From Bombella intestini (GTDB lineage Bacteria > Pseudomonadota > Alphaproteobacteria > Acetobacterales > Acetobacteraceae), in contig NZ_JATM01000005.1 in NCBI RefSeq assembly GCF_002003665.1, positions 1 through 64,000 of the forward strand: 64,000 bases of DNA, in the 5' to 3' direction. The notes below the pieces were generated by a model. The model was not told the origin of the DNA. It did not search any database and worked only from the letters and a program-made list of their open reading frames with translations. The position numbers were made by a program, and so were the translations under genes. Positions 7,904-18,600 of this stretch are shown here, piece after piece; position 1 is the stretch's first letter; the number at the start of each line of letters is the position of its first letter.

Positions 7904-8130
7904 CTATCAACCTCTTTTTCCTCTGAAGATGATGCAATCCCCCTGCCTATAGCCGCTCATCATGCAGAAACATGAAATATTCATGACATCTCCGTAAAAT
8001 ACGAAGAAACACCCCCACAAAAGCAGCGAAAACACCCCTTTTCTGCTTCTTCTAGCGCTATTATGTGGTGCTGTTTCCGCTCCCGATAAATTGCAGTAGA
8101 GTGAGCCGCCTGAAAGGGGACAGAAACGTG

Positions 8131-8838
8131 ATGCACCAGAAGCAGCATATTGTGCAGCGTTATGAAGATGAGCTGCTCCATTTACGATCCCTGATGGAAC
8201 AGATGGGCGGGTTGGTGGAGCACCAACTTTCTCTCGTGCTGGCAGCCATTACCGAAAATGATGGACAGGCTGCTCTTCTGGCCGCACAGCAAGACAGTGA
8301 CGTAGATGCGCTGGAACACAAGGTAGAGACACTCGCCATCCGTCTTCTGGCCCTGCGAGGCCCCATGGCCGCAGACCTGCGGGAGATTGTTGCCTGTATT
8401 CCCATGGCTGGCGCACTGGAGCGCATGGGCGACTATGCCAGTTCCATTGCCCGCCGTCTCAGCCAAATGGAGCAACCCATCCCCCGGCCCGCCCGCCTCG
8501 CCCTGAGTGAAATGGGCCGACTGGTACTAGAACATCTCCGCCGCATCATGGATGCCCTAGAACATAAGGACGCCGACGCCGCCCATGCCATCTGGGCCGC
8601 CGACCAGCTAGTGGACCAGTACTGCGAGGCCATGACGGCCGATTCACTAGAGCAAATGACCCGTCACCCTCATACCATCCGCCTCCATATTGCCCTGCTC
8701 TTCATCATTAGAAATCTGGAACGGATCGGTGATCACACAACCAATATAGCCGAGCGTGTGGTCTTCATGGTCACAGGATCCATGCTGCCCCCATCCCGCC
8801 CGCACGGCCATGACAGCCAACACAGCCTACCCAGATAG
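8131..8838 (+). CDS. phoU: Phosphate-transport regulator PhoU
   Basis: The start MHQKQHIVQRYEDEL at 8131 has AGGGGA upstream. A longer frame exists but is not needed. The 235 residues form two PhoU helical repeats, each with the metal-binding signature (residues around ALERMGDYA and NLERIGDHTTNIAE). PhoU tells the PhoR kinase when phosphate is plentiful and restrains the Pst transporter. The phoB and phoR genes follow directly, so the three form a control operon. The pstSCAB genes are not in the window. Confidence 0.93.
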   Translation: MHQKQHIVQRYEDELLHLRSLMEQMGGLVEHQLSLVLAAITENDGQAALLAAQQDSDVDALEHKVETLAIRLLALRGPMAADLREIVACIPMAGALERMGDYASSIARRLSQMEQPIPRPARLALSEMGRLVLEHLRRIMDALEHKDADAAHAIWAADQLVDQYCEAMTADSLEQMTRHPHTIRLHIALLFIIRNLERIGDHTTNIAERVVFMVTGSMLPPSRPHGHDSQHSLPR

Positions 8839-8852
8839 GAACCGCCTAGCTC

Positions 8853-9572
8853 ATGACAGCCCCAACATCTCATAAAGGCTCCATTCTCGTCGTAGAAGAT
8901 GAACCCGCCCTGCGTGTCCTGCTGGAACATAGCCTGCGCCAACGTGGCTATCAGGTTAGTACTGCCGTTGATGGTGAACAGGCCTTATCCTTTCTTGAAG
9001 AAAAACGACCTGACCTTGCCCTGCTAGACTGGATGATGCCCGGTATCTCCGGGCTAGAACTATGCCGCATCATCCGGCAAAAACCGGGCCTGAAGGACCT
9101 TCCTGTCCTTTTCCTCACCGCCCGGACGGATGAGCAAGATGTCATAGCTGGGCTAGATAATGGTGCTGACGACTATCTGACCAAACCATGCAGTGCCGAT
9201 AAACTGGATGCCCGCCTGCGTGCACTGTTACGCCGCACACGCCCTGTGCAGGACATCATAACCTTTGGCCCTCTCACTCTGGAGCCGGAAAACCATCAAG
9301 TCACCCGGTCTGGGCGTGCCATCGCTCTAGGCCCAACCGAATACCGCCTGATAGAACTTTTCATCCGCCACCCCCGCAAGGTCTTCTCTCGGGAAGACCT
9401 GTTAGAACGGCTATGGGGGCCTAATGTCCATGTGGAACTCCGCACGGTGGACGTGCATATCCGCCGTCTCCGCAAAGCCCTGAATGAAGGGGAAGAGAAA
9501 GACCTCATAAGGACAGTGCGAGCCGCCGGCTATGCCTTGGATGACAGCGTAACCAACCGAACCTCCAGCTAA
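8853..9572 (+). CDS. phoB: Phosphate response regulator PhoB
   Basis: A 239-residue OmpR-family regulator. The receiver domain has acidic residues in VVEDEP, phosphoacceptor Asp59 (ALLDWMMPG) and the conserved Lys in LTKP. The C-terminal winged helix contains LGPTEYRLIELFIRHP and DVHIRRLRKAL. It lies 14 nt after phoU and 7 nt before phoR. The context, more than the sequence, decides PhoB over other OmpR-type regulators. Confidence 0.9.
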   Translation: MTAPTSHKGSILVVEDEPALRVLLEHSLRQRGYQVSTAVDGEQALSFLEEKRPDLALLDWMMPGISGLELCRIIRQKPGLKDLPVLFLTARTDEQDVIAGLDNGADDYLTKPCSADKLDARLRALLRRTRPVQDIITFGPLTLEPENHQVTRSGRAIALGPTEYRLIELFIRHPRKVFSREDLLERLWGPNVHVELRTVDVHIRRLRKALNEGEEKDLIRTVRAAGYALDDSVTNRTSS

Positions 9573-9579
9573 GTCTCTC

Positions 9580-10845
9580 ATGGCCGCATCCCCCCTTCTT
9601 CTACCGGACCTCATTGCGATGGTCTGTGCCTGTCTGGCCTTGGCAGGCTGGGGAATGGTCTGGCATCTATCCCGCCGTGCCCGTCTCTCAGGGCATGAAC
9701 CACATCACCGCAACTCGGACCGCAAACCCACTCCGGATAGCAGCACCATGCTCGCCAATGCGGCCCCGTTATTGGTAGAGGCCATCCCCGGCATGGCTCT
9801 TATCCTCGGTTCCATGGGACAGATTCTAGCCTGCAACGAGGACGCACAAACCCATTACGGGAAGAGTCTCGGGGCACTGCTTCGTCACCCTAATGCACGG
9901 GACACGCTGAAAACGGCCCTCCATGCGCCTTCAGCGACCGATATGGCTCTCCCTGCGGCCTGCTCGACCACCGTCCGTCTAGATGTCCCCGTAAAATGTT
10001 CCGTCCATCTTGCCATGCGCCGGGTAGGAGGAGCATCAGAACGGGATAGTCTTGTTCTTGTCCTGTTGCATGATCGTAGCATCATGCAAGCCGTAGACCG
10101 TATGCGGGCCGATTTCGTGGCCCATGCCAGCCACGAACTGCGCACGCCTTTAGCCTCCCTAAGTGGCTTCATCAACCTAATGCGGGAGGGAGGCGACACG
10201 ACAGACCCATCCTCCCGTACCCTGTATCTGGACATCATGAACCAGCAAGCCACACGGATGCAGCGTCTGATCGATCGGCTGCTCTATCTCTCCCAGCTGG
10301 AACTAAAGGGGCACCATCGCCCTCATGAAAGACTGGATGTAGATGACCTGTTCGCCCTTGTTCTTGGTGAAGTCACACCACGATTCCACGACTCCAACCG
10401 CACACTGACTGTCGATTATGAAGAAAACCTCACCCTGCTGGCCGACAGGGATGAAATGGTGCAACTTCTCCTAAATCTCATCGAAAATGCCATCCGATAC
10501 GGCACAAAGCCAGACCATCCCCTGCATGTCCGCCTTCATGCCAGACAGGCCACCCCTGCCGAAGGGCCATCTCCCGCTACACCCGGAATCCTGATTATGG
10601 TTGAAGATAACGGCCCCGGCATTGCCGCCCATCACATCCCCCGACTAACAGAACGCTTCTACCGTATCACGGACCAACCAGAGAACAGCACCGGGGCCGA
10701 ACAGGGCACAGGGCTAGGACTAGCCATAGTTCGCCAGATTTTAGAAAGACATGGCGGGCAGATACGCTTTGCCAGCACACCGGGCCAAGGCACAGCCTGC
10801 CTTGTCTGGCTCCCAACGGCCCCCGCTCCACAGAGCCACCATTAA
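9580..10845 (+). CDS. phoR: Phosphate sensor histidine kinase PhoR
   Basis: 421 residues with one N-terminal membrane helix (about 8-30) and a PAS-like region (about 65-175). The HisKA motif is HASHELRTPLASLSGF with His185, and the ATPase domain has N box (LLNLIENAIRYG), G1 (VEDNGPGI) and G2 (GTGLGLAIV). It phosphorylates PhoB under phosphate limitation. The single membrane span and lack of a large periplasmic domain are normal for PhoR. Confidence 0.9.
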   Translation: MAASPLLLPDLIAMVCACLALAGWGMVWHLSRRARLSGHEPHHRNSDRKPTPDSSTMLANAAPLLVEAIPGMALILGSMGQILACNEDAQTHYGKSLGALLRHPNARDTLKTALHAPSATDMALPAACSTTVRLDVPVKCSVHLAMRRVGGASERDSLVLVLLHDRSIMQAVDRMRADFVAHASHELRTPLASLSGFINLMREGGDTTDPSSRTLYLDIMNQQATRMQRLIDRLLYLSQLELKGHHRPHERLDVDDLFALVLGEVTPRFHDSNRTLTVDYEENLTLLADRDEMVQLLLNLIENAIRYGTKPDHPLHVRLHARQATPAEGPSPATPGILIMVEDNGPGIAAHHIPRLTERFYRITDQPENSTGAEQGTGLGLAIVRQILERHGGQIRFASTPGQGTACLVWLPTAPAPQSHH

Positions 10846-11058
10846 AAACAGTACGAAAACTCAACAGCACATGGGGGGGGAACCGCTGGTCGTAAATCGT
10901 AGCTTTTTGTGAAAAGGACAAACCGGGCAGCATCCTGCATAACAGGGCTTTCACTTTGTTTCATAATCAGAATAATTTATTTTTTAAGGCTTATAACAGG
11001 GTCAGTTTTAGCCCATAAAAGAGGAAGAGATTCACTCAACAAGGGCCTTATATTTTCC

Positions 11059-12435
11059 ATGCTCAGCCTGTTTGATCTGTTCAAGATAGGGATTGGCCCT
11101 TCCTCCTCCCATACTGTTGGCCCCATGCGAGCCGCCCAGCGTTTTGCCGATGTACTGGCAGACCTACCCGATGGCCCGCTGGAAAAAGACCCCGCACGCA
11201 TTGTTGTTACTCTCTACGGATCACTCGCCCTCACAGCCGAAGGCCATGGCACCATAAAGGCCGTTCTCCTCGGGCTGGCGGGGGAAACACCTGAGCATGT
11301 CGACCCGGAAACAGCAAAAAAACTGGTCCACCATATTGAGAGCACCCATTTGCTAAACCTCAATGGGACAAGTTTCTCCTTCGACTATCAAAACGACATC
11401 TGTCTGGACACAGGCACCATTCCCCCCATCCATCCCAATACCATGCAGTTCGAAGCTTTTGCCCGGGATGGAACCCTCATTACACGCCAGCGTTTCTGTT
11501 CCGTTGGCGGAGGGTTTATCACACCGGAAGACCAGGCACGGACAATGTCCTACTCCCTGCCCGAAGTACCCTTCCCCTTCCGCAGTGGTGCCGCATTGCT
11601 GGCCCATACTAGACAGCAAAATACCAGCATTGCCAGCATTATGATGGCCAACGAAACCGCTACCCGCCCTCTCTGGGATGTCGAGCGAGGCATGGACCGC
11701 ATCACCGAGACGATGCTGTCCTGCATCGAAGCCGGATTACACAATACGGATACACTCCCCGGCCCGCTAAAAGTGCAGAGACGAGCCGCAAAACTCTATG
11801 CGCGCCTTCAGGCTAAAACCAATACGGCCCCTTCCCCTCATGGTGTGATGAACTGGATCAGCCTCTTCGCCATTGCCGTGAATGAGGAAAATGCAGCAGG
11901 TGGGCGAGTCGTCACCGCCCCTACAAACGGAGCAGCAGGCGTCATTCCAGCTGTCATGCGTTATTATCGAGACTTCTGCCCCGAATATTCAAAAGACGGC
12001 CTACGAACCTTCCTGCTAACCGCCGCTGCCATCGGAGGACTCTTCAAACTCAATGCCTCCATCTCTGGGGCAGAAGTGGGATGCCAAGGCGAGGTTGGTG
12101 TGGCATCCTCCATGGCCGCAGCAGGGCTGACAGCCGCCTTAGGCGGCACACCAGAACAATGCGAACATGCCGCAGAGATCGCCATGGAACACCACCTGGG
12201 CATGACCTGCGACCCAGTAGCTGGTCTTGTGCAAATCCCCTGCATCGAGCGAAATGCCTTCGGGGCTGTTAAAGCCATCAATGCGTCTTCACTGGCTATG
12301 AGCGATGATAGCGGGGCGCATTATGTCTCGCTGGATCATGTCATCAAAACAATGGCCGAAACAGGCCGAGACATGAATCATCGTTATAAAGAAACGGCAC
12401 TAGGGGGACTGGCCGTCAACGTACCGGCTTGCTGA
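11059..12435 (+). CDS. sdaA: L-serine ammonia-lyase (iron-sulfur type)
   Basis: I chose the start [20 protein letters not shown] (11059), because the family begins here. The open frame extends 50 codons further without resemblance to anything. The 458 residues include the beta-subunit-like N-terminus with GPSSSHT and the catalytic part with [10 protein letters not shown] and cluster-binding cysteines in [18 protein letters not shown] and QIPCIERNA. It converts L-serine to pyruvate and ammonia using a [4Fe-4S] cluster in the cytoplasm. It stands alone after a 213-bp AT-rich spacer. Confidence 0.95.
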   Translation: MLSLFDLFKIGIGPSSSHTVGPMRAAQRFADVLADLPDGPLEKDPARIVVTLYGSLALTAEGHGTIKAVLLGLAGETPEHVDPETAKKLVHHIESTHLLNLNGTSFSFDYQNDICLDTGTIPPIHPNTMQFEAFARDGTLITRQRFCSVGGGFITPEDQARTMSYSLPEVPFPFRSGAALLAHTRQQNTSIASIMMANETATRPLWDVERGMDRITETMLSCIEAGLHNTDTLPGPLKVQRRAAKLYARLQAKTNTAPSPHGVMNWISLFAIAVNEENAAGGRVVTAPTNGAAGVIPAVMRYYRDFCPEYSKDGLRTFLLTAAAIGGLFKLNASISGAEVGCQGEVGVASSMAAAGLTAALGGTPEQCEHAAEIAMEHHLGMTCDPVAGLVQIPCIERNAFGAVKAINASSLAMSDDSGAHYVSLDHVIKTMAETGRDMNHRYKETALGGLAVNVPAC

Positions 12436-12533
12436 TGGCTTACTCCAGCCATCAAGATCGCTTGCCTGAAACTGCCGCAGCCCATACGATATTGTGAATC
12501 CTTTTTCCCCCTGTGCTGCGGTACGTTCACCCC

Positions 12534-13217
12534 ATGACACGCCATCCTTTGCCCGTTTTTCTGCTCGCTGCCTCTATGCTGGCTGCCGTCTCCACCGCCC
12601 GGGCGGAGCCGGGGGATCCCCTCCCGACCAGTGCCCGCCCCGCCGCACCGGCCCTTCTCATCCCCACCCTGCCTTGCCAGAAACTGGCCAGCACCCCCCT
12701 CACCTATGCCTCCACCGGCAGTGATGATTCGCTGCATGTCCATGTGCAATGCGCTATGGAGAAGGGGCCGGACGATCTCTGGCGGGCTAAGTCCTGCACA
12801 TATGCCTCCAAATGGAACGGGTTTTACATGCCCCGTCACCATAAGGCGCACCCCTACCGGGAAGCTGTAGCGGCCTATATGAACCATGCCTGCTTTGCGG
12901 ACAGCCAGCTAACGCCCTACTTCTCGGACGAACAGACAGATCAACCTGATGCTGTCTCTAGTGAAGATGCGTGGTCTTCCCGTCTGATCGCCCCGTGGCG
13001 TGGAACACAGCCTGCACATGGAATCAGCCGAGCACAGGATGAAAGAGTCGGTGCCATTTTCCTCCACAACAAGGCCGTCACACTGAAGCTGAGCTTTACC
13101 CATGTCCCGCCCGTAACGGCGGAGGAAAACAATTTGGACAAAGCCGCCCATTCTCCCAACCGCTTTCAGCCTGCCGTCAGCCTGATTAATCTGGATGACG
13201 TATCCGCCTCGAAATAA
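12534..13217 (+). CDS. Exported protein of unknown function
   Basis: The 227-residue product starts MTRHPLPVFLLAASMLAAV and has a Sec signal cut after about ARA. I recognise no domain. Four cysteines are visible after the signal (LPCQKLA, VQCAMEK, KSCTYAS and NHACFAD), which could form disulfides in the periplasm. No Shine-Dalgarno sequence precedes the ATG, and a GTG seven codons upstream is no better, so the start is uncertain. It converges on alkB with an 11-nt gap. Confidence 0.7.
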   Translation: MTRHPLPVFLLAASMLAAVSTARAEPGDPLPTSARPAAPALLIPTLPCQKLASTPLTYASTGSDDSLHVHVQCAMEKGPDDLWRAKSCTYASKWNGFYMPRHHKAHPYREAVAAYMNHACFADSQLTPYFSDEQTDQPDAVSSEDAWSSRLIAPWRGTQPAHGISRAQDERVGAIFLHNKAVTLKLSFTHVPPVTAEENNLDKAAHSPNRFQPAVSLINLDDVSASK

Positions 13218-13228
13218 CGGGGCGGGGA

Positions 13229-13870
13229 TCAGTCCACCACCCGGAAGGTGAGATTATAACGGCACCCTAATCCCGTTCCCGACTGAGCAGAGCGAACAGG
13301 CAGGACACCATGAAAATGGCTTCGACTTGGGCCACCCCACACCACGACATCGCCATGATGTAACGGCACCTTGCGGCAAGCATCCTGCCGCCGCGCCCCG
13401 CCCCACTGGAAAAGGGCCGAAAGACCCAGCGACACCGACACGACCGGGGCCTCCATAGTGTGCTCATCACGATCCTGATGAGGCCCCATCCCAGCACCGG
13501 GTGCATAACGGTTAATAAGCCCGCATTGTGGGACGAACCCCGCATAACCAGCGGCCTGCGCTGCACGGCCAGCCAGCGCCAGAAATAGGGACGGCAAAGC
13601 GGGCCAGGGCCTGCCTGTCAACGGGTCAGTCCGCACATAGCGATACCCCTGCTCGTCACTCACCCAACCATACTCACCACAAGCCGTCATAGCAGCAGCC
13701 ATCCGGCCACCACCTACTACTCTGTAATGGCGAAAGGGGGCCTGCTGCGTAATCAGCTCAACAGCATGAAGCAACGCCTGCGCTTCTGCTTGAGCAAAAC
13801 CACCCAGCAACACCGCCCCAGAGGACAGGCTAAGCCGCTCTCTGGTCTCCGGAAACAGATCATCCATCAA
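13229..13870 (-). CDS. alkB: Alkylated DNA repair dioxygenase AlkB
   Basis: 213 residues with the Fe(II)/2-oxoglutarate fold. The iron ligands are HxD in GPHQDRDE and the distal His in GGPSRSHFHGV. The 2-oxoglutarate arginines lie in RYNLTFR at the C-terminus. The substrate-lid motif is INRYAPGAGMGPHQD. It reverses 1-methyladenine and 3-methylcytosine damage. It follows the ABM gene by 15 nt on the same strand, so the two are probably cotranscribed. Confidence 0.92.
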   Translation of the reverse strand: MMDDLFPETRERLSLSSGAVLLGGFAQAEAQALLHAVELITQQAPFRHYRVVGGGRMAAAMTACGEYGWVSDEQGYRYVRTDPLTGRPWPALPSLFLALAGRAAQAAGYAGFVPQCGLINRYAPGAGMGPHQDRDEHTMEAPVVSVSLGLSALFQWGGARRQDACRKVPLHHGDVVVWGGPSRSHFHGVLPVRSAQSGTGLGCRYNLTFRVVD

Positions 13871-13885
13871 GAACGATTACCGCCC

Positions 13886-14182
13886 TTACTGCCTTTGAAA
13901 AAAACGTATCTGCCTCGTGATGATCTTCAAGTCCTTCAACGCCTTGGAAAATACAGCGAAATGCGGTGCTGCCTCATGCGCCTGAAAAGCGGCACGGCCC
14001 GCATAAACCTCATGCAGAACGACAAGTCCCGGCTCATCCTCGCTGCACTGTATGGTAAATTCCAGACAGCCCGGCTCATCAGCCTTCGAATGAGCGGCAT
14101 CATATCGGCAGACCTCAAGGAACGCCTCCAGCGTGTCCTTTTGAGCCTCAAACTCGGCCAAAACAACCAATGGTTTGGACAT
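13886..14182 (-). CDS. ABM-domain protein (putative quinol monooxygenase)
   Basis: A 98-residue ferredoxin-like fold of the antibiotic biosynthesis monooxygenase family. Signs are the opening VVLAEFEAQ, the EPGCLEF motif, DEPGLVVLHEVYAG and the helix FQAHEAAPHF. Relatives act on quinones or reactive aldehydes without a cofactor. Many are simply uncharacterised. First gene of the pair with alkB. Confidence 0.82.
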   Translation of the reverse strand: MSKPLVVLAEFEAQKDTLEAFLEVCRYDAAHSKADEPGCLEFTIQCSEDEPGLVVLHEVYAGRAAFQAHEAAPHFAVFSKALKDLKIITRQIRFFQRQ

Positions 14183-14373
14183 GGGACTCCTCCCTGCATG
14201 ACAAACGATGACGGCTCATCCGTCTCCCCAACAGGATGTACCCGCAACCACACTTAACGCAACTGCTCTGCCATGCAACAACAGCAAGGCACCGCATCCC
14301 TTGCCAGAGAGAAACGGGCACGGTCTGATGCTGGGCGAGTTTTTTTACCCTATGAGGCAACAGGGATTCCCCC

Positions 14374-14856
14374 ATGACTGACCAGCACAATACCGCCGCT
14401 ACCCGTTTTCTCGACAGTACAGGTATTTCTTACAAAACCTGCCAGTATGATTACGCCCCACAGAAAGGTCATATCGGCGAACAGGCGGCCAGCGCTATCG
14501 GGGCGAAACCTTCAGCCGTCTTCAAGACACTCGCCGTGAAGGTCGACCGTAAACAACCTGCCTTTGCGGTTATTCCAGTCGATAAACGGGTCAATTTCAA
14601 AGCATTAGCCATCGCTCTTGGCGGCCGAAATGCCAAAATGATGCAGCCGGATGAAGCCCATGACCGCACAGGATTCGTCTCTGGCGGGACAACACCTTTT
14701 GGCTCCCGCCAAACTCTCCCTACAGTCATCGACCGCAGTGCCCAGAAGCACAAAACTATATGGATCAATGCGGGAGCCCGGGGTTTTCTAGCCTGTCTGA
14801 CACCACAGGACGTACAAACAGTAACGCAGGGCCTCTTTGCCAATATTGCTGAATGA
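14374..14856 (+). CDS. ybaK: YbaK-type Cys-tRNA(Pro) deacylase
   Basis: 160 residues matching YbaK/EbsC throughout: ATRFLDSTGISYKTCQYDY at the start, then AASAIGAKPSAVFKTLAVKV with the catalytic lysine region, VSGGTTPFGSR and the WINAGARG motif near the end. It clears cysteine mischarged onto tRNA-Pro by ProRS. It is divergent from the ABM gene across a 191-bp spacer. Confidence 0.92.
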   Translation: MTDQHNTAATRFLDSTGISYKTCQYDYAPQKGHIGEQAASAIGAKPSAVFKTLAVKVDRKQPAFAVIPVDKRVNFKALAIALGGRNAKMMQPDEAHDRTGFVSGGTTPFGSRQTLPTVIDRSAQKHKTIWINAGARGFLACLTPQDVQTVTQGLFANIAE

Positions 14857-15016
14857 CCGGTTCAAGAACGACCGCGCACCAGTGGAGATGACCGTTTCGT
14901 AACACCGATTTCACTAACATTTTCAGAGCCACCTCCTGTATTCTGCCTTTGCGATGCCCCCATGGAAGGGGTCGGTTGGGCAGCAGCCTGACAAAACTGG
15001 AACAAGGAAAACCAAG

Positions 15017-15478
15017 ATGATCCGTGTCCCCAGAATACTAAAGCAGGTGGCCACAGGCCTCGCCCTAGCCACGCTGGCCTGCGGACTAACAGCCACCCAA
15101 GCGGAAGCACATCATCACCACAGTTTCGGCCACAGCTTTGCCAGAGGGCTGGGCTTTGGTGTTGGGTCTGGTGTTGGTTACAATACGATCGACCGCGTGT
15201 TTAACGGGTTCGGCGGCGGTTCTTATGGTGGTTACGGCGGCTATGGTGGCGGCTACGCCATGCCTTATATGGCACCTAGCTACACCCCGCCCCCGCCACC
15301 CAGTACAAATGTCATTGTCGTCCAGCCGCCAGCAGCCCCGCCGCCTGCGCCCGGCTATCCTTACCCCATACCCGGTTATACCCACTATCAACCCGGTCAG
15401 GGGTATGTCTCCCAAACGGTCACCTATGTTCAGGGATATGGCTATATCCCCTCACCTCCCCAGCCAATGACCCCATAA
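15017..15478 (+). CDS. Small exported Gly/Tyr/Pro-rich protein
   Basis: The start MIRVPRILKQ (15017) has AAGGAA nine bases upstream. The upstream frame lacks one. A signal peptide ends at about TQAEA, giving a mature protein that begins with four His (HHHH). The rest is low complexity: GGYGGYGG repeats, PPPPPS, then APPPAPGYPYPIPGYTHYQP. No catalytic domain is present. It resembles small cell-envelope or surface proteins, and the function is unknown. Confidence 0.78.
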   Translation: MIRVPRILKQVATGLALATLACGLTATQAEAHHHHSFGHSFARGLGFGVGSGVGYNTIDRVFNGFGGGSYGGYGGYGGGYAMPYMAPSYTPPPPPSTNVIVVQPPAAPPPAPGYPYPIPGYTHYQPGQGYVSQTVTYVQGYGYIPSPPQPMTP

Positions 15479-15626
15479 GCCAGATGGCGGAGATAGTTTT
15501 AACCTTCTATTCGGAAACCGATATTACTTGAACAACCAGTAAAAACAGGTTGATCTAGGTGGGATAATATCTTTATGGAGGCAGAGCTTCTGCAATAACA
15601 CGGTAAGAAAGAGTTAATAACCAGGG

Positions 15627-18600
15627 ATGGTCTTCTGCCGCCTTTTCATTGACCGCCCTGTGGCGACAACATTGTTGGCGCTCGCCATCTTTCTGTCCGG
15701 GCTGATTGCTCTGCCATTCCTCCCCATATCCACCATGCCGGATATGACGGCCACCTCCATCATGGTCATCGCCAATCAGCCGGGGGCAGACCCGCAGCAA
15801 ATGGCCACCTCTGTCTCTACCCCTTTAGAACGGCGGCTAGCAGCCATTGCGGACATCCAGACGTTGGAATCTGTCACCAATAGCGGGCAGACCTCTATCT
15901 TTCTGGACTTCTCTTCTTCCCGTGATATCAACGGTGCCTTGCGGGACGTTCAAGCAGCCTTGCATGCTGCCCGAAGCGATCTACCAACCAGCACGCTGGC
16001 CGCCGACCCGCAGGCCTTCAAGCTGGATGGTGACAAACCGATCTATCTGCTCCATCTGACATCAGACCAACTTCCCAGAGCACAGCTTTATGACCTTGCC
16101 ACCATCAGGGTCCGTCCTGTTCTCGCCCAGATAGCCGGTGTGGGGCGGGTCGAGCTATTCGGTGCCTCCAACCCCGCTGTCCGGGTCGAACTGAACCCTT
16201 ACCCACTCTACCGCTGGGGCCTGAATCCCGAGGATATCCGCTCTGCTCTGGCCTCGGCTAATGCCTTCACACCCAAAGGGTTTATTAACTCAGGCAATCA
16301 GCGCATCCAGCTACAGACTAATGATCAGGCTATTGATGCGGCCCATTATAAGGACCTCATTGTCGCCTATCGTAATGGGCAAAACCCCATCTACCTAAAA
16401 GACATCTCGACCGTGCGAGATGATGTACAAGATGTCTACCAAAACAGCACATTAAACGGGAAAACGGCCATTACTATTGCTGTCATTCCACAGCCGCATG
16501 CCAATGCGGTAGAAATTGTGAATGACATCGTAAAGCGTATGCCCCGGCTCCAGCAGGCCCTCCCCGCCAGTGCAGAACTCCGTACAGGGCTGGACTTGTC
16601 CCTAACCATCCGGGCCTCTCTGGTAGATGCTAAACAGACTCTAGTCATTTCCATCTTTCTGGTCGTACTGGTCATTGCCCTATTCTTCCGCCATCCAGCC
16701 AGCACACTCATCCCGGCCATTACAATCCCCATCGCCCTTGCCGGGACGCTGACAGTTATGGCGTGGTTCAGTTTCTCGCTGGATATCCTCTCTCTCATGG
16801 CCCTCACCATTGCGGTTGGCTTTGTCATTGATGATGCCATCGTTGTGCTAGAGAACATCGCTCGGCACATGGAAAATGGCATGGACCGCTATCAGGCCAG
16901 TATTCACGGCACCTCGGAGATCGCCTTCACTATCGTCTCCATCAGCCTGTCCCTCATCGCTGTTTTTATACCCCTGCTTAGCATTCCCGGTACGCTTGGT
17001 TCCGCCCTGCATGAATTCGCCATGACGATGGCGGCAACCATCACCATCTCCATGGTTCTATCCCTCACCCTAACCCCCATGCTCTGCGCCCACTTCCTTA
17101 CGATAGAACCAGCAGGCAGCACACCAAAAGCCCCACACCGGCCCCGCTACTCTCTTTTGGAAGACCCTGTCGCATGGGCTCTCTACGGCGTGCGGCGAAC
17201 CATCCAGTCCGTGGAAACAGGCCTTGCCCGCCTTACCTCACTCTACGACCGCTCAATGCATTGGAGCTTGCGCCACCCTCGGCTCATCGGGTTGACCCTA
17301 CCAGGCAGCTTCCTGCTTATGGTCGGCATAATCGCCATCATGCCCAAAACTGCCATTCCCCGCATGGACCTTGCCATCCTTCAGGGCAGTATTAATGGCG
17401 AGCCAAGCCTCTCCTTCAAAGCCCTGACCCGCAGGATGCATCAGGTAGAATCCATCATCCAGAAGGACCCGGCTGTCCAAACAGTCGTGACCTTCAACCG
17501 CACCAGCTATACGGGCCGCATCTTCGTCACCCTCAAAGATAAAAGCCTGCGTGACAGCATCCCGGTCGTACTAGCACGGTTGCGAAAAGCCATTCCCCAA
17601 CAGGCAGGAGCGGAAGCCTTTTTTTGGGCGCTGAACAATGGTCGGCAAGGTGGTGGCGACAGTAATACCACCGGCAATTACCGTTATGTTCTCCAGAGCG
17701 ACAGTAACGGCCCCCTTTATGCCACCATCCCCCCCTTATTGACACAGCTGCGAGCCAGCGGGAAATTCCGCAACCTCTCCACCGATGCGGAGGATTTAAG
17801 CTTCTTTGCCAATATCCTCATCCATCGTGACCTCGAGGCCCGTTACAACATCACACCCCAGCTTGTGCAAAATGCTCTCTTTGACGCCTACGGGCAGAGC
17901 ATTGTCTCCACCATCCACCTCCCTCTGACCAATCACCGGGTTGTCATGGTGGTCGCTGAGCCATTCCGTGAATATCCCAACACGTTACATCATCTCTGGC
18001 TTTCCACCTCTGCTGGAACGGCAGCAGGAGGCATTGCCTCCAACCTCATCCGTGTTCGGTCCAAGGGGACACTCAGCACACAAGCATCCCTTGCACGGGA
18101 TTCCGTCACCAACTCACTCGCCAACAAACTATCAGGCAACAGCTCAAATGGTGCCGCCGTATCCTCGGCACGGGAAACAATGATCCCGCTGGATAATGTA
18201 GCCAGCATTGTCAAAACCCCTATGCCCCTGAGCATTACCCACCATAACGGCTATTACGCCACAACGCTCTCCTTCGATCTGGCAGACGGCACTAGCTATG
18301 ACGATGCCATTGCGCTGATACACAGGGCCTTGGTCAATCTGCACGCATCAGACAAAATTCACGGGGAGTTCACAGGGACAACCGGCGAGACAACCGACCT
18401 GATGCTCAACGCACTGCTCGCCTTTCTAGCGGCTGTTGCCATCATGTACATCACACTCGGCATTCTCTATGAAAGCCTCCTCCACCCACTTACCATTCTT
18501 TCCACACTGCCATCTGCTGGTGTCGGTGGCGTGCTGGGCCTCTGGATTGCTGGAGAACAGTTCAGCCTTGTGGCTATCATCGGTGTTATCCTGCTGACAG

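Noticed and set aside
10909-11058. 50-codon N-terminal extension of serine dehydratase
   Set aside because: AT-rich, unlike any family member, and the family start fits the ATG at 11059.
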